IMG/VR virus record: IMGVR_UViG_3300025806_000038
Span: 1 to 49,523 of that record
Direction: 5' to 3' (one strand)
Length of the DNA stretch: 49,523 bases
DNA from: a virus
Shown: positions 14,637 through 22,582 of the stretch, one piece after another
Position numbering within the stretch: position 1 is the stretch's first letter
Layout of the letters: every line of letters starts with the position of its first letter
The notes under the pieces: generated by a model
The model's input: only the letters and a program-made list of their open reading frames with translations
Told to the model about the DNA's origin: nothing
Database searches by the model: none
Program-made: the position numbers and the translations under genes

Positions 14637-16097
14637 TTAATAGTATACCCTCTTTACTGGCGCTTTCTCTCTATCTTCGTAATCATCCCCAAGAGAAACC
14701 AAACCACCCTCTCTGAATCTCATCAAGGCTTGAGTCATAGTATCGCATAGGTCATCATTTTTACCAAAGGGAAATGAAGCACATTCCTCTATCATCTCTT
14801 CTGCAAACTTTCTTTCGGGTGCATAAACCAAACCAGACTCAAAGATAGGTGCAACTGAGTGCATTCTTGTAGACTTGTCATGTCCTCTGGTTGGAGAGTA
14901 ATTAACGACAGGTATACCCAATCTTCTAAGTTCGTGAGTTAAAGGAGTACCCGAAGCTTTTGCCTCAATCAACACCATATCAGGTTCCCAATATTGGTAT
15001 TCTTCGTAAGCTACTCTTTTCAATTCTGGAAAATCCCAACGGTCTTTCTGCGCATCTAATAATATGATGCAATCAGGAGAATCGGGTGTAGGTCTAAATA
15101 CACCCCACGTTGAAATAGCTGAATAGTCTGCTGTTTCTTTTTTACTAAAAGCCGTATCGTAGCTTTGAATAATATAACTTACTGGAGGCAAAGCTTCGCT
15201 TTCCCAAGCATTCCACCACTCTCTTTTGACAATAGAACCTTCTTCAGAGGTAGGTGTCTGCATCCATTGTGCATTCCATTTCTGTACAGGTAAAGAAGCT
15301 TTTACTTTTTCTAATTCATCTATAGACCAGAACTCGGGCCATAAAGGATTTTCTGTTTCAGGAAAGATAGCTGGAAACTCTACAACTTCCCATTGGTCAG
15401 CTGAAGATTCTTTTTGTGAGTCTAACAACTTAGCCGTTAGATCAATTGAACTCCAACGTGTCATCACAAGAATGATAGCTCCACCAGGCTGCAAACGCTG
15501 TCTAGGTCCAGAGGTGTACCATTCCCAACAGGCTTCCATAGCCGTAGGACTCAAAGCGTCTTGCTCAGAATGAGGGTCATCAATAATGAGTAGATCCGCA
15601 CCTCGACCTGTAATAGCTCCTCCTACACCTGCGGCAAAGTATTCTCCGCCTTTGTCAGTTTCCCAACGACCCGCTGATTTAGAGTCTGCTCGTAGTTCTA
15701 CTTTAGGAAAAATCTGTTTGTATTCTTCAGCATCCATCATGTTACGAACTTTACGACCAAACCTTACAGCTAACTCACCTGTATGAGTGGTCTGCATAAT
15801 TTTTCTTCTTGGCTGTTTACCCATAATCCAAGCTGGAAAATAAGTAGAACAAAATTCAGACTTGGTGTGACGAGGAGGCATGTTAATAATAAGCCTGTTG
15901 CATTTACCATTAGCAACATCCTCTAACTTTTCTGCAAATATTTTATGGTGACGGCCACAAATAAACTCAGGCCACATGTGATCAATAAACTCTAGAAATG
16001 TTTCTTGACAACCTTGTTGTTTTTTTAATAACTCAAGACGTTCTTTGAGTATAAGTGTTTCTTTAATCTCTTGATCAGAAAGATGTGCTAGGTTCAA
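14637..16097 (-). CDS. terL: Terminase large subunit (TerL)
   Basis: The 486-residue protein has both motor and nuclease domains. Walker A is MPPRHTKSE at residues 73-81 (the P-x-R-x-x-K-S variant of phage terminases), Walker B LLIIDDPHS at 169-177, and coupling-motif-like VMTRWSS at 211-217. The RNase H-fold nuclease has SYDTAFS (Asp314), LIEAKASG (Glu378) and DDLCDT (Asp449 or Asp452). It packages DNA through the portal using ATP and cuts concatemers. Its ATG overlaps the end of the 999-residue gene by 4 bases. The small subunit is not adjacent but 10 kb away. Confidence 0.95.
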   Translation of the reverse strand: MNLAHLSDQEIKETLILKERLELLKKQQGCQETFLEFIDHMWPEFICGRHHKIFAEKLEDVANGKCNRLIINMPPRHTKSEFCSTYFPAWIMGKQPRRKIMQTTHTGELAVRFGRKVRNMMDAEEYKQIFPKVELRADSKSAGRWETDKGGEYFAAGVGGAITGRGADLLIIDDPHSEQDALSPTAMEACWEWYTSGPRQRLQPGGAIILVMTRWSSIDLTAKLLDSQKESSADQWEVVEFPAIFPETENPLWPEFWSIDELEKVKASLPVQKWNAQWMQTPTSEEGSIVKREWWNAWESEALPPVSYIIQSYDTAFSKKETADYSAISTWGVFRPTPDSPDCIILLDAQKDRWDFPELKRVAYEEYQYWEPDMVLIEAKASGTPLTHELRRLGIPVVNYSPTRGHDKSTRMHSVAPIFESGLVYAPERKFAEEMIEECASFPFGKNDDLCDTMTQALMRFREGGLVSLGDDYEDREKAPVKRVYY

Positions 16098-19093
16098 AAG
16101 TTTTTACCAAATTTTAAATTAAACTCTGGGCCTCTTTGTGAGTTAAGTCCTAGTCCAGCATTAACAAAATATCCCGTATTTGGGTTGTTGTAAATATAAT
16201 CCAGTTGTCCTTTAGCATTTAATAGATTATCAACTACAGCTCTCGCTTGAATGGTTTGAGCGTTACCAACAGACATACTGGGTAAGTTATAACTTACAGA
16301 TCCTGTTGCGTCTCTTCCAGATGTTTTTCCTGCTTGTATTGAAAATGGCCCTATATCTTGGTTGTATTTAATTTTATCTTGCGTATCTCCTAGCTCATTT
16401 ATTTCAGATTGCAAATCTATATTTCCATATTTTCCTCTATTTGAATACCTAAGATTTAAATTTCCTGTAAAGTCTCCATCATCTGATTTGTACGCATCTA
16501 AAGTTACGTTAGTGTTTGGGGCTACATTAAATCTTTTATCAAAGCTTGTTCCGTAATTATTTCTTCTTACATCAACAGGTAGATTTAAATCATCTAACAA
16601 ACTATTAATATAATTTGTTGAAAACTTTCTTGCTCTGTTTTCAATATTAACTTCAGGATTATCTGATTTATAAATATCCATTAAGTCATCTTTGTATTTA
16701 AAATCAAATTGATTAGAAAGATTTTTTTCTATAGAGTCTTGAAAATTTTTAAGCGGAGCGTTGTAGTCATATTCTCCGAACTCGTTTGCAATTGCTGTTC
16801 CATACAAGTCTTTTAAAATATCATCTATTTCTTCGCCTGCATTTAATCTTCTTTCAGTTGCTTCTAACTTACTTTCATTAACAGGCCCTCCAAATCTAAA
16901 TGCATCAATACCTTTTTCTTTAACCAGCTTTCTTATCTCGTCATCAATCTTAACGTAGGTACCATCAAATTTATTGTTAGGCCCCTTAAACTCTATATCT
17001 TTAGGTTTTAAAACATAATCTTTGGGATCTACACCAAGTTCTTTGAGCATTTTATCTATTTCATTTTCGCCTTCTTTAAAAACTCCTTGTAGTAATTTAT
17101 TGTCTTCACCACCTTCTTTGCCTAATCTTTTTGCAGCTGAATCAAAATACATACCATCTTTGCCTTCTTCTACAGCTTTCAAAAAGTTAGCTCTTAAAGG
17201 TAATTTCGTGTAGTTGGTTCTAGTGCTTTTTGCATAAGGATCAATAGGGTATCCTGATAAAGAACTTGTTTTTGGTTTTATTGCTTCTTTAAGTATTTTT
17301 ACTCCGTTGCCAATATCAAAAGTCATTTCATCATTATTTACAACTTCCTCAAAATATCTTAAAGCCCTGTCTTCTGGTGTTCCTGGTCCATACTTTTGCC
17401 TCATAGCAGGAGAGCCAGGTTTAATCGCTTCTAACTCATAAAATATTTCATCCAAGCTTTTGTTAAGAGATTCAGTAAATTTTTTCCCCGTTGCATTTTC
17501 TAAATCTTTTATAGATAAATTATATTCTTCAATATTGTGAATATTTGGAGTAATTTTGTTAAACAGTAAATCATCTTTTTTCTTTGTGATATTTTCTAAT
17601 TCTGCTAAATCATCAGCCAACGAAGGAGAGTCTAAAGTTAATCCTTTTTCTGTTTGTAATTTTGTTATTTCATCTTGTTTTTTTACTTGCGCTTTAACTA
17701 ATCTATTTACCTTTGGATAAAATCTGTTGTATTCCTCCAAACTTTTTTTCAAAGCAACTACTTTTTTGCCATCAAGATATGGAGTTACAGGAAACACTTT
17801 TTTAGCGTCTTTAACAATTTCTTGTATTGTTTTAAAAACATGAAGCGGAAACTCTTCATCTATATTGTCTGGAACGTAAATACCAGAAGTTTTTATAGCC
17901 CCTTCTTTTTTAGCATTTTTTATAAATTGCTCGCGAAGTTTTTCTGGTGATTTTAATTGCGGATATTCTCTCGCAGTTTTAATAATAAAATCTAAGTAAC
18001 TATTATTATCTTTAAGTGTTTCTACCAAAGGAAGCAATCTTTCATCACCATATATTTTATCAATTTGCCTACCAGCTCTTCTTTTTGCAAGCTGGCCTAC
18101 TTCTTCTCCATAATCAGATTGAATTCTAGCTACGTTTAAAAGATTGTCTCCGCCGATAAATTCTTTAACATCTTGTAATTCAGGAACATCTGTTAATTTT
18201 AATTCTGCTGTACTGTCAAAAACAAAATGGTCTTTGTGAGGCTTTTCTTGATAGTGATCATACTGTTTTCTATCTATACCCCTTACATGAAAAGTATTTT
18301 CTTTAATATTTTTAAATTCATCTCCTAATTCTTTTATTTGTCTTGCATGTTTATTACTGCTAACCAACCTTTTACTTATGGCTCCTTGTTGATTAGATTT
18401 TATGTAGTTAGCTAATCTTTGTCGGGTAATTTTATCTAAAGGGTTTCTAGATTCTATTTCATTAATCAGTTTTGGATGTATTTCATCTGCTTCGTCTAGT
18501 ATATTTAATAACCTTAACTCACCTTTAGGAACACCAGCTTTCTTTAATTCGTTTACATAAGTTACTAATTTAGCTTGATTGGGTAATTTTTTACTTGTAT
18601 TAATAAACTTAGCGGCTTTGGATGTTAAGCCTTGGTTGTTAACTTTTGTACCTGGGTAGATCAGTTCTTTTAAAGTCAAAGGCTTAAATTCTTCTACTTT
18701 AGGTACGGGTACATCTTTGACAGCCTCCCCAAAAACTTCAGCTGTTTCTACTTTTGCAGGTAAGGCTCGAGTACTAACAACAGGATCTATTGCTTTGAGA
18801 GCTTTGGCACCACGAAAGAGTCTGAGTAAAGGATAGAGACTGGCAAAACTTAAACCAGCTAAGGCGTAGTTACCCGCTGCTCCTAGAAAGTCTTTATCTT
18901 CTACATTTTTTGAACCCCTAGAACTAAACTCTCCTACTTCAAAGGCTGCAAGTGCGTCTCCGATTCCAGGAGATACACTAATAACTACTTGATCTATAAA
19001 TGGAAGTTCCTCAAAATCACGATAAGCCTCACGAATATTGCCTTGCTTCGCCGCTTGTTTAAGGTTTTCTAGTACTTCTGCTCTGTTTGCCAT
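16094..19093 (-). CDS. Very large putative virion protein with beta-rich C terminus, 999 aa
   Basis: The N terminus (MANRAEVLENLKQAAKQGN) leads to a hydrophobic stretch near residues 70-95 (AAGNYALAGLSFASLYPLLR). The middle, about 130-700, is helical, with LRANFLKAVEEGKDGMYFDS and KIDDEIRKLVKEKGIDAFRF recalling segments of large polyvalent phage proteins. The last 140 residues alternate polar and non-polar residues in strand-turn order (VTLDAYKSDDGDFTGNLNLR, IQAGKTSGRDATGSVSYNLP, YFVNAGLGLN, FNLKFGKNF) and end in Phe, like an outer-membrane beta-barrel. No family is assigned. Position directly upstream of terL and size suggest an injected or vertex protein. Confidence 0.6.
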   Translation of the reverse strand: MANRAEVLENLKQAAKQGNIREAYRDFEELPFIDQVVISVSPGIGDALAAFEVGEFSSRGSKNVEDKDFLGAAGNYALAGLSFASLYPLLRLFRGAKALKAIDPVVSTRALPAKVETAEVFGEAVKDVPVPKVEEFKPLTLKELIYPGTKVNNQGLTSKAAKFINTSKKLPNQAKLVTYVNELKKAGVPKGELRLLNILDEADEIHPKLINEIESRNPLDKITRQRLANYIKSNQQGAISKRLVSSNKHARQIKELGDEFKNIKENTFHVRGIDRKQYDHYQEKPHKDHFVFDSTAELKLTDVPELQDVKEFIGGDNLLNVARIQSDYGEEVGQLAKRRAGRQIDKIYGDERLLPLVETLKDNNSYLDFIIKTAREYPQLKSPEKLREQFIKNAKKEGAIKTSGIYVPDNIDEEFPLHVFKTIQEIVKDAKKVFPVTPYLDGKKVVALKKSLEEYNRFYPKVNRLVKAQVKKQDEITKLQTEKGLTLDSPSLADDLAELENITKKKDDLLFNKITPNIHNIEEYNLSIKDLENATGKKFTESLNKSLDEIFYELEAIKPGSPAMRQKYGPGTPEDRALRYFEEVVNNDEMTFDIGNGVKILKEAIKPKTSSLSGYPIDPYAKSTRTNYTKLPLRANFLKAVEEGKDGMYFDSAAKRLGKEGGEDNKLLQGVFKEGENEIDKMLKELGVDPKDYVLKPKDIEFKGPNNKFDGTYVKIDDEIRKLVKEKGIDAFRFGGPVNESKLEATERRLNAGEEIDDILKDLYGTAIANEFGEYDYNAPLKNFQDSIEKNLSNQFDFKYKDDLMDIYKSDNPEVNIENRARKFSTNYINSLLDDLNLPVDVRRNNYGTSFDKRFNVAPNTNVTLDAYKSDDGDFTGNLNLRYSNRGKYGNIDLQSEINELGDTQDKIKYNQDIGPFSIQAGKTSGRDATGSVSYNLPSMSVGNAQTIQARAVVDNLLNAKGQLDYIYNNPNTGYFVNAGLGLNSQRGPEFNLKFGKNF

Positions 19094-19434
19094 TAAAGTA
19101 ATTCAGGTTGGTAGCCTTCTAGCTGTTTTAATATTTTTTCTTCGTTAATGCTCAATTCTTTAAATGTATCGCTAGATTTTTTCATAAGTTTGCTGCCTCC
19201 AAGTTCTCCCACTCTATCTTCGGCTTGCCCTCTTTTAAAATCTACTTGAGCTTGACGTTTTCTTTGTCTAATTCTTTGTAAGGAATCATACAATCTTTTA
19301 GCTTTTTTTGCAGATAATCCTGTTTTGACAAAAGGACCCCCTGCTAAAGCTGCATAATCTACTGGGTCTGTTGGATCAAAAAAGATATCGGTAACATCTT
19401 TAACTGAAATGGATTCTTCTGGGGGGCTATCTAG
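19093..19434 (-). CDS. Probable -1 frameshift extension of the 339-aa gene
   Basis: This 113-codon stretch is stop-free and protein-like but has no ATG or GTG start; the first usable codon is TTG at 19293 with no ribosome site. Its translation runs LDSPPEESISVKDVTDIFFD, PTDPVDYAALAGGPFVKTGL, SAKKAKRLYDSLQRIRQRKR and ends LEGYQPELL. Directly upstream, the 339-codon gene stops right after a run of ten A. Slipping back one base there joins the two into a protein of about 452 residues. The alternative is one A missing from the assembly. The end overlaps the ATG of the 999-residue gene. Confidence 0.6.
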   Translation of the reverse strand, partial: LDSPPEESISVKDVTDIFFDPTDPVDYAALAGGPFVKTGLSAKKAKRLYDSLQRIRQRKRQAQVDFKRGQAEDRVGELGGSKLMKKSSDTFKELSINEEKILKQLEGYQPELL

Positions 19435-20450
19435 TTTTTTTTTTCGAGATCTGAAAGTATATCGTCAAGAGAATCTCTTTGACTTCTTTGCATTTCCATT
19501 AATTCTAAATCTCTTCTTGATGGTGATCTTGCGTTATCTTTACCACCTCTAAATCTATTAGAATTTTCTAACATTTGATCTAACAATTTTTTTCTCATAG
19601 GAGGGCGTTTAATTGGTCTTCTTGGGTCATCCTGCGTAAGATAATTAAAATTTTGCGCCATAGATACCAATTGATCTTTACTTCTATCTAAATCTCCAGG
19701 TAGGTTCATTAATTCAATTCTTTGTGCATCAGCATCATTAATCTGTTGCACGATCATGTCGTATGATTGTCTATCGTTGTTTGCTAATGCTTCTTGAAGT
19801 TGGTTCTCCAACATTCCAATTCTTGTTTCTATACCAAATATTTGTTGTTGTGGGTCTGAATTAAGAAAGTCAACCATATTTGCATCTCTACCCCCTGACA
19901 TCATCATTCTTGGATCACCTTCCATTTGATTCATTACAGGAGGTGCCATTCTTTCCTCTGACATAACAGGCATTCCAAGATCTAAATTAGGAATTACACC
20001 TGGGGGTACGGCTATTGGAGGTGCTGGCATTCTTTGGGGAGTTGGTCTTCTGTCTACTACAGGAGAGTTAGGCATAATCTCACCTGCTCGTAATTCTGGT
20101 ATAGGCTGAGGCATTTGTTGATTTCTTATTTGTTGTTGCAATCTACGAAACAGACCACTTAATCCTGTAAATCCTCGATTTTGAGGCATTCTAAAATCAG
20201 AACCCATATTGCCTCTAAGTCCAGAAAATGAATCTTTTACCATCCTTTCCATATTTTCTCTGCTACCGTACTTAGAAATTATATTTCTTTTGTTTTCAAT
20301 TGCTTTGTTTCTTTCGTATTCTGCTTTTCTAGCCATTTGTTCAGGAGTTAACGGCATTTCACCAATAGGTCTTGGGGCTTGGGGGGCCATAGGCATAACA
20401 GGTGCTATTTGACCTCTTACTTTCTTTTTTAGTTTACTAAAGAATCCCAT
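19431..20450 (-). CDS. Hypothetical protein, 339 aa (zero-frame product)
   Basis: The product begins MGFFSKLKKKVRGQIAPVMP and is rich in Pro, Met, Arg and Gln, with PIAVPPGVIPNLDLGMPVMS in the middle, MMMSGGRDANMVDFLNSDPQ, a coiled coil (GIETRIGMLENQLQEALANN) and a basic C terminus ending DILSDLEKKN. The low-complexity, positively charged composition is like phage internal or linker proteins. The gene ends at the A10 slippery site. It sits between the 105-residue acidic protein and the 999-residue protein, all ahead of terL. I recognise no family. Confidence 0.7.
   Translation of the reverse strand: MGFFSKLKKKVRGQIAPVMPMAPQAPRPIGEMPLTPEQMARKAEYERNKAIENKRNIISKYGSRENMERMVKDSFSGLRGNMGSDFRMPQNRGFTGLSGLFRRLQQQIRNQQMPQPIPELRAGEIMPNSPVVDRRPTPQRMPAPPIAVPPGVIPNLDLGMPVMSEERMAPPVMNQMEGDPRMMMSGGRDANMVDFLNSDPQQQIFGIETRIGMLENQLQEALANNDRQSYDMIVQQINDADAQRIELMNLPGDLDRSKDQLVSMAQNFNYLTQDDPRRPIKRPPMRKKLLDQMLENSNRFRGGKDNARSPSRRDLELMEMQRSQRDSLDDILSDLEKKN
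19432..19445 (-). promoter_or_regulatory. Slippery A10 site (candidate -1 frameshift)
   Basis: On the minus strand the end of the gene reads GAA AAA AAA AAC TAG. It contains ten consecutive A (19444-19435) and the in-frame heptamer A-AAA-AAC followed at once by a stop, as in known -1 frameshift or transcriptional-slippage sites. The -1 frame beyond it stays open for 113 codons. Confidence 0.55.
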
Positions 20451-20468
20451 TTGAAAATAATATATTAA

Positions 20469-20786
20469 TTAGATGGTAAAACCAAGTGCGCCCTCGCCCA
20501 TTCCAAACATTTCTTCTGCCATTTCTAACTCTTCAAGAGTCATACCGATTTGCTGGAGGAATTGTTCTACTTGTTCTTCGGTAGCACCCTCAGCCATCAT
20601 TTGTTCTACAATTTTCATAATTTGCATGAGGGCTTCCTTAGCCTCGGCTTTTTCTTGCTCACTCAAGCTATCAATTTGTTGTTGTAATTCGTTAGGTAAA
20701 GTTGGGCCTGCTGGAGTCCCTTGCATCATTTGTTGGTCTGGCATCATTACAGGTGCAACGTCCATACCCATCATATCTTCATCCAT
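20469..20786 (-). CDS. Met/Gln/Glu-rich small protein, 105 aa
   Basis: The product starts MDEDMMGMDVAPVMMPDQQM and continues as an acidic, methionine-rich helix (LPNELQQQIDSLSEQEKAEA, EQMMAEGATEEQVEQFLQQI, ELEMAEEMFGMGEGALGFTI). A predicted isoelectric point far into the acid range contrasts with the basic protein encoded next, so the two may interact. AAGGAT stands 8 bases before the ATG. It is the first gene of the long structural operon and follows a promoter at 20885-20914. No family recognised. Confidence 0.7.
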   Translation of the reverse strand: MDEDMMGMDVAPVMMPDQQMMQGTPAGPTLPNELQQQIDSLSEQEKAEAKEALMQIMKIVEQMMAEGATEEQVEQFLQQIGMTLEELEMAEEMFGMGEGALGFTI

Positions 20787-20808
20787 AATTCTATCCTTAG
20801 TGGTTGTC

Positions 20809-20861
20809 GGCAGGTCCTGTCCTAGGGGGGAGTAAAGGAGATATAAATCTTTAGACCTGCC
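20809..20861 (-). other. Inverted repeat in the leader of the structural operon
   Basis: GGCAGGTC (20809-20816) and GACCTGCC (20854-20861) form an 8-bp GC-rich stem enclosing a 37-base loop that contains a run of six C on the minus strand. It lies between the promoter and the first ATG (20786), so it would be part of the 5' leader. It could protect the message or regulate it. Confidence 0.4.
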
Positions 20862-20884
20862 TTAACCGATTTTACAATAATTCG

Positions 20885-20914
20885 ATTGTAACACCTGTTT
20901 TGATGAAATGTAAA
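20885..20914 (-). promoter_or_regulatory. Putative promoter of the structural operon
   Basis: On the minus strand TTTACA (-35, 20914-20909), 18 bases, TACAAT (-10, 20890-20885). It is 100 bases upstream of the first structural gene (20786) and downstream of a terminator-bounded unit. Confidence 0.5.
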
Positions 20915-20930
20915 AAAAATGAAATTTGTT

Positions 20931-21030
20931 TGAGAGAGATCTTGTCCTTGTGTGTGTCTCTACTGGTCTACCAATTTTTTTGTCCCCCCCCTTCAGCCTG
21001 ACCTGATTCCCGATCCGATTTGCCTGACAA
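20931..21030. repeat. GC-rich intergenic module F
   Basis: The shortest and most diverged member of the intergenic module family. On the plus strand it has CTTGTCCTTGTGTGTGTCTC, CTACTGGTCTACC, a run of eight C, and CCCGATCCGATT. No gene; it lies between the terminator of the 71-residue gene and the structural promoter. Confidence 0.5.
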
Positions 21031-21042
21031 ATAGAGTCCCAT

Positions 21043-21065
21043 AAAAAAGGGGGCGTGATGCCCCC
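21043..21065 (-). terminator. Intrinsic terminator of the 71-aa gene
   Basis: GGGGGC (21049-21054) and GCCCCC (21060-21065) form a stem with loop GTGAT, followed on the minus strand by six U. It lies 20 bases after the stop at 21085. Confidence 0.85.
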
Positions 21066-21084
21066 TAATTCCTCCAAGGTTTTT

Positions 21085-21300
21085 TTAGTTGATGTTATCG
21101 GGATTGCCAAGTGGCGGAACTAAGTTCATGCCGATCTGTTCAGCTGTTGGCTGACCCATTAATTCGCGCATCTCAGAGTTGATGCCACCATTTGAAATGA
21201 TGTGCTGACCATTAATGATGAGACTATTACAAGCTGTCTCAATTGCTTTGCCAACTACCTGTTGACCTGTCTCATCATATAAGTTTATTTCTATCTTCAT
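21085..21300 (-). CDS. Hypothetical protein, 71 aa
   Basis: The product starts MKIEINLYDETGQQVVGKAI and has ETACNSLIINGQHIISNGGI, then RELMGQPTAEQIGMNLVPPL. A strand-rich N terminus with an Asp/Gly turn is followed by a helix. AGGAG about 8 bases upstream of the ATG and its own promoter and terminator mark it as an independent single-gene unit. I do not recognise a family. The isolated unit structure is like a phage moron. Confidence 0.7.
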   Translation of the reverse strand: MKIEINLYDETGQQVVGKAIETACNSLIINGQHIISNGGINSEMRELMGQPTAEQIGMNLVPPLGNPDNIN

Positions 21301-21334
21301 TTTGACCTCCTAAAAGTCGTTTGTTTATTCTTTT

Positions 21335-21362
21335 ATTTTAATGATTGGATACAAAATGTCAA
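21335..21362 (-). promoter_or_regulatory. Promoter of the 71-aa gene
   Basis: On the minus strand TTGACA (21362-21357), 16 bases, TAAAAT (21340-21335). The plus strand reads GATTGGATACAAAATGTCAAC across it, sharing the GGWTACA-n4-TGTCAAC block with two other promoters in this region. Confidence 0.7.
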
Positions 21363-21377
21363 CAACTATTTTTACTT

Positions 21378-21548
21378 ATTTATCAGACCAGCTTGGACGA
21401 ACCCTGGAGGCGAAACACCAGAGATCTCCTGGGCTGCTGGAAGCCTCTTGTGTATGTGTAAGGTACCTGCCAGTTGAGCGGCCCGACCCGAAACTGATGC
21501 TCATCCCCGACCCCGACCGCCCATTAGGAATACCAGCAGGTAAATAAA
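21378..21548. repeat. GC-rich intergenic module A
   Basis: Plus strand: CTCCTGGGCTGCTGGAAGCC, then CTTGTGTATGTGTA, then GCCCGACCCGAAAC and CCCCGACCCCGACC. It has much higher GC than the flanking genes and no convincing gene. It separates the 105-residue gene's end from the promoter of the 71-residue gene. Confidence 0.6.
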
Positions 21549-21553
21549 AATGG

Positions 21554-21871
21554 TTAGCTCAAGCACTTATACATCTCTTCCCAATACTCATCGATATACT
21601 CGTAATCCCAGATTGGAAAGCTGCACTTGTCCGAACCCCAAAAGCCCTGGATCTCTCCTTCAAATGTGTCAACCCAAACAGTAGGACCGCCCCCCGCTAT
21701 CATCAACCTAGCGCCTAAGTACTCCCCGCTTCCGTCTATTATGTAGCGGATGCTGTAAGCCTCATAACGACAGTTCTCGTCACCATCTGGGTAAAACATC
21801 ATGCAGCCGTTAGTTGCATCTTCAGCATATGTTTTGCACATGTGACGCAGTTCTTTTTCACAGTCACTCAT
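21554..21871 (-). CDS. Hypothetical protein, 105 aa
   Basis: The product starts MSDCEKELRHMCKTYAEDAT and contains YSIRYIIDGSGEYLGARLMI, AGGGPTVWVDTFEGEIQGFW and GSDKCSFPIWDYEYIDEYWE. The centre (LGARLMIAGGGPTVWVDT) is a pattern I have met in small proteins of marine phages without known role. Five Cys and many Trp/Tyr suggest a compact fold. Its ATG overlaps the stop of the DUF3846-like gene by 4 bases, so the two form one unit. Confidence 0.65.
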   Translation of the reverse strand: MSDCEKELRHMCKTYAEDATNGCMMFYPDGDENCRYEAYSIRYIIDGSGEYLGARLMIAGGGPTVWVDTFEGEIQGFWGSDKCSFPIWDYEYIDEYWEEMYKCLS

Positions 21872-22341
21872 TTGACTAGTTTGATTTGTGACCTGGCCAT
21901 CTCAACAACAGCTTCAGACGCTTGCTTTGCAATCTCTGGATCCTCGCCAAGCTTCTTAGTAACTATCTGGCCGTTCTCGTCTTCATAAGTAAAGCTCATA
22001 AACGGTTCTTCTTTATGGCCTTCATCTTTCCAGGTTAATACCTCTTGCACCTGCGCAACGGTTATGGGCGTATCTTGAGAGTTGCCGTCCTCGTCAGATT
22101 CTCCCGCTATAATAGCGCGTCCTGCATAAGGCACGTCACCCAGGGCAAAGTAACGATTGTCTTTTAACAGCCCTTCATCATCAACGAACATAATAACGGC
22201 ACCACCCAGCGGAACTACATCCATTAAGCTGCATTCCATCATGCTCCTCAGACTCTTATAATCAAAAGACTCTTGGTCCGTTGGTGCTTGCTTCATCTCT
22301 ACCGTTTGATTGAACGGATCTATTAATATTACTTTCTTCAT
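21868..22341 (-). CDS. DUF3846-like protein, 157 aa
   Basis: The N-terminal part MKKVILIDPFNQTVEMKQAP, then DYKSLRSMMECSLMDVVPLG, VIMFVDDEGLLKDNRYFALG and GRAIIAGESDEDGNSQD follows the order of DUF3846 proteins (V-I-D-P...., E-V-x-x-L, NEEG-like DDEG, NR, GxxIIxG). The family is common in phages and mobile elements with no settled role. The last 60 residues carry EEPFMSFTYEDENGQIVTKK and a C-terminal helix. It is first in a two-gene unit behind a promoter at 22374-22402. Confidence 0.6.
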   Translation of the reverse strand: MKKVILIDPFNQTVEMKQAPTDQESFDYKSLRSMMECSLMDVVPLGGAVIMFVDDEGLLKDNRYFALGDVPYAGRAIIAGESDEDGNSQDTPITVAQVQEVLTWKDEGHKEEPFMSFTYEDENGQIVTKKLGEDPEIAKQASEAVVEMARSQIKLVK

Positions 22342-22373
22342 CTTCTTTCTCCTAAATAAGTTAATGAGCTTTT

Positions 22374-22402
22374 AATATAGTTGAATGGTTACATCTTGTC
22401 AA
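22374..22402 (-). promoter_or_regulatory. Promoter of the DUF3846-like unit
   Basis: On the minus strand TTGACA (22402-22397), 17 bases, TATATT (22379-22374). The plus strand reads GAATGGTTACATCTTGTCAAC, sharing the GGWTACA-n4-TGTCAAC block. Confidence 0.75.
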
Positions 22403-22429
22403 CTATTAATTTAAATATCTTTGGACCAG

Positions 22430-22556
22430 TACTGTTGTCCTGGCCAGAGCTGCGTGGCCAGATCTCTTGTGTTTGTATTGTGTGTTTCTCCTAGCCTCGC
22501 AGAGCTAGAAGGCGTATTACCATCCCCGACTTAGATCCCCGACCATCCTGCTGCCC
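22430..22556. repeat. GC-rich intergenic module B
   Basis: Plus strand: GTCCTGGCCAGAGCTGCGTG, CTCTTGTGTTTGTATTGTG, then an IR-like CTAGCCTCGC/AGAGCTAGAAG and two TCCCCGAC boxes. No gene. It lies between the terminator at 22557 and the promoter at 22402. The stretch 22342-22915, apart from this module, holds the candidate small RNA, its promoter, module C and a terminator. Confidence 0.6.
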
Positions 22557-22582
22557 AAAAAAAACCCCTCGTAAAAGAGGGG
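22557..22582 (-). terminator. Intrinsic terminator of a gene-free unit
   Basis: CCCCTC (22565-22570) and GAGGGG (22577-22582) with loop GTAAAA, followed on the minus strand by eight U (22564-22557). No protein gene lies between it and the promoter at 22734, so it ends a noncoding transcript. Confidence 0.85.

Noticed and set aside
14637-16097. Prohead protease elsewhere in the head block
   Set aside because: None of the head-region proteins shows a serine-protease motif; the GG-rich motifs in virion proteins are too general to call cleavage sites.
19093-19293. Separate 66-aa gene starting at TTG 19293
   Set aside because: No ribosome site, and coding-like sequence continues upstream of the TTG to the A10 run; the frameshift explanation fits better.
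20862-21110. 82-codon open frame on the minus strand
   Set aside because: It spans the terminator at 21043-21065, module F and the structural promoter, and its sequence shows no coding pattern; it overlaps the end of the 71-aa gene.
21341-21547. 68-codon open frame on the plus strand
   Set aside because: It runs through the promoter of the 71-aa gene and GC-rich module A; high GC makes chance open frames, and there is no ribosome site.
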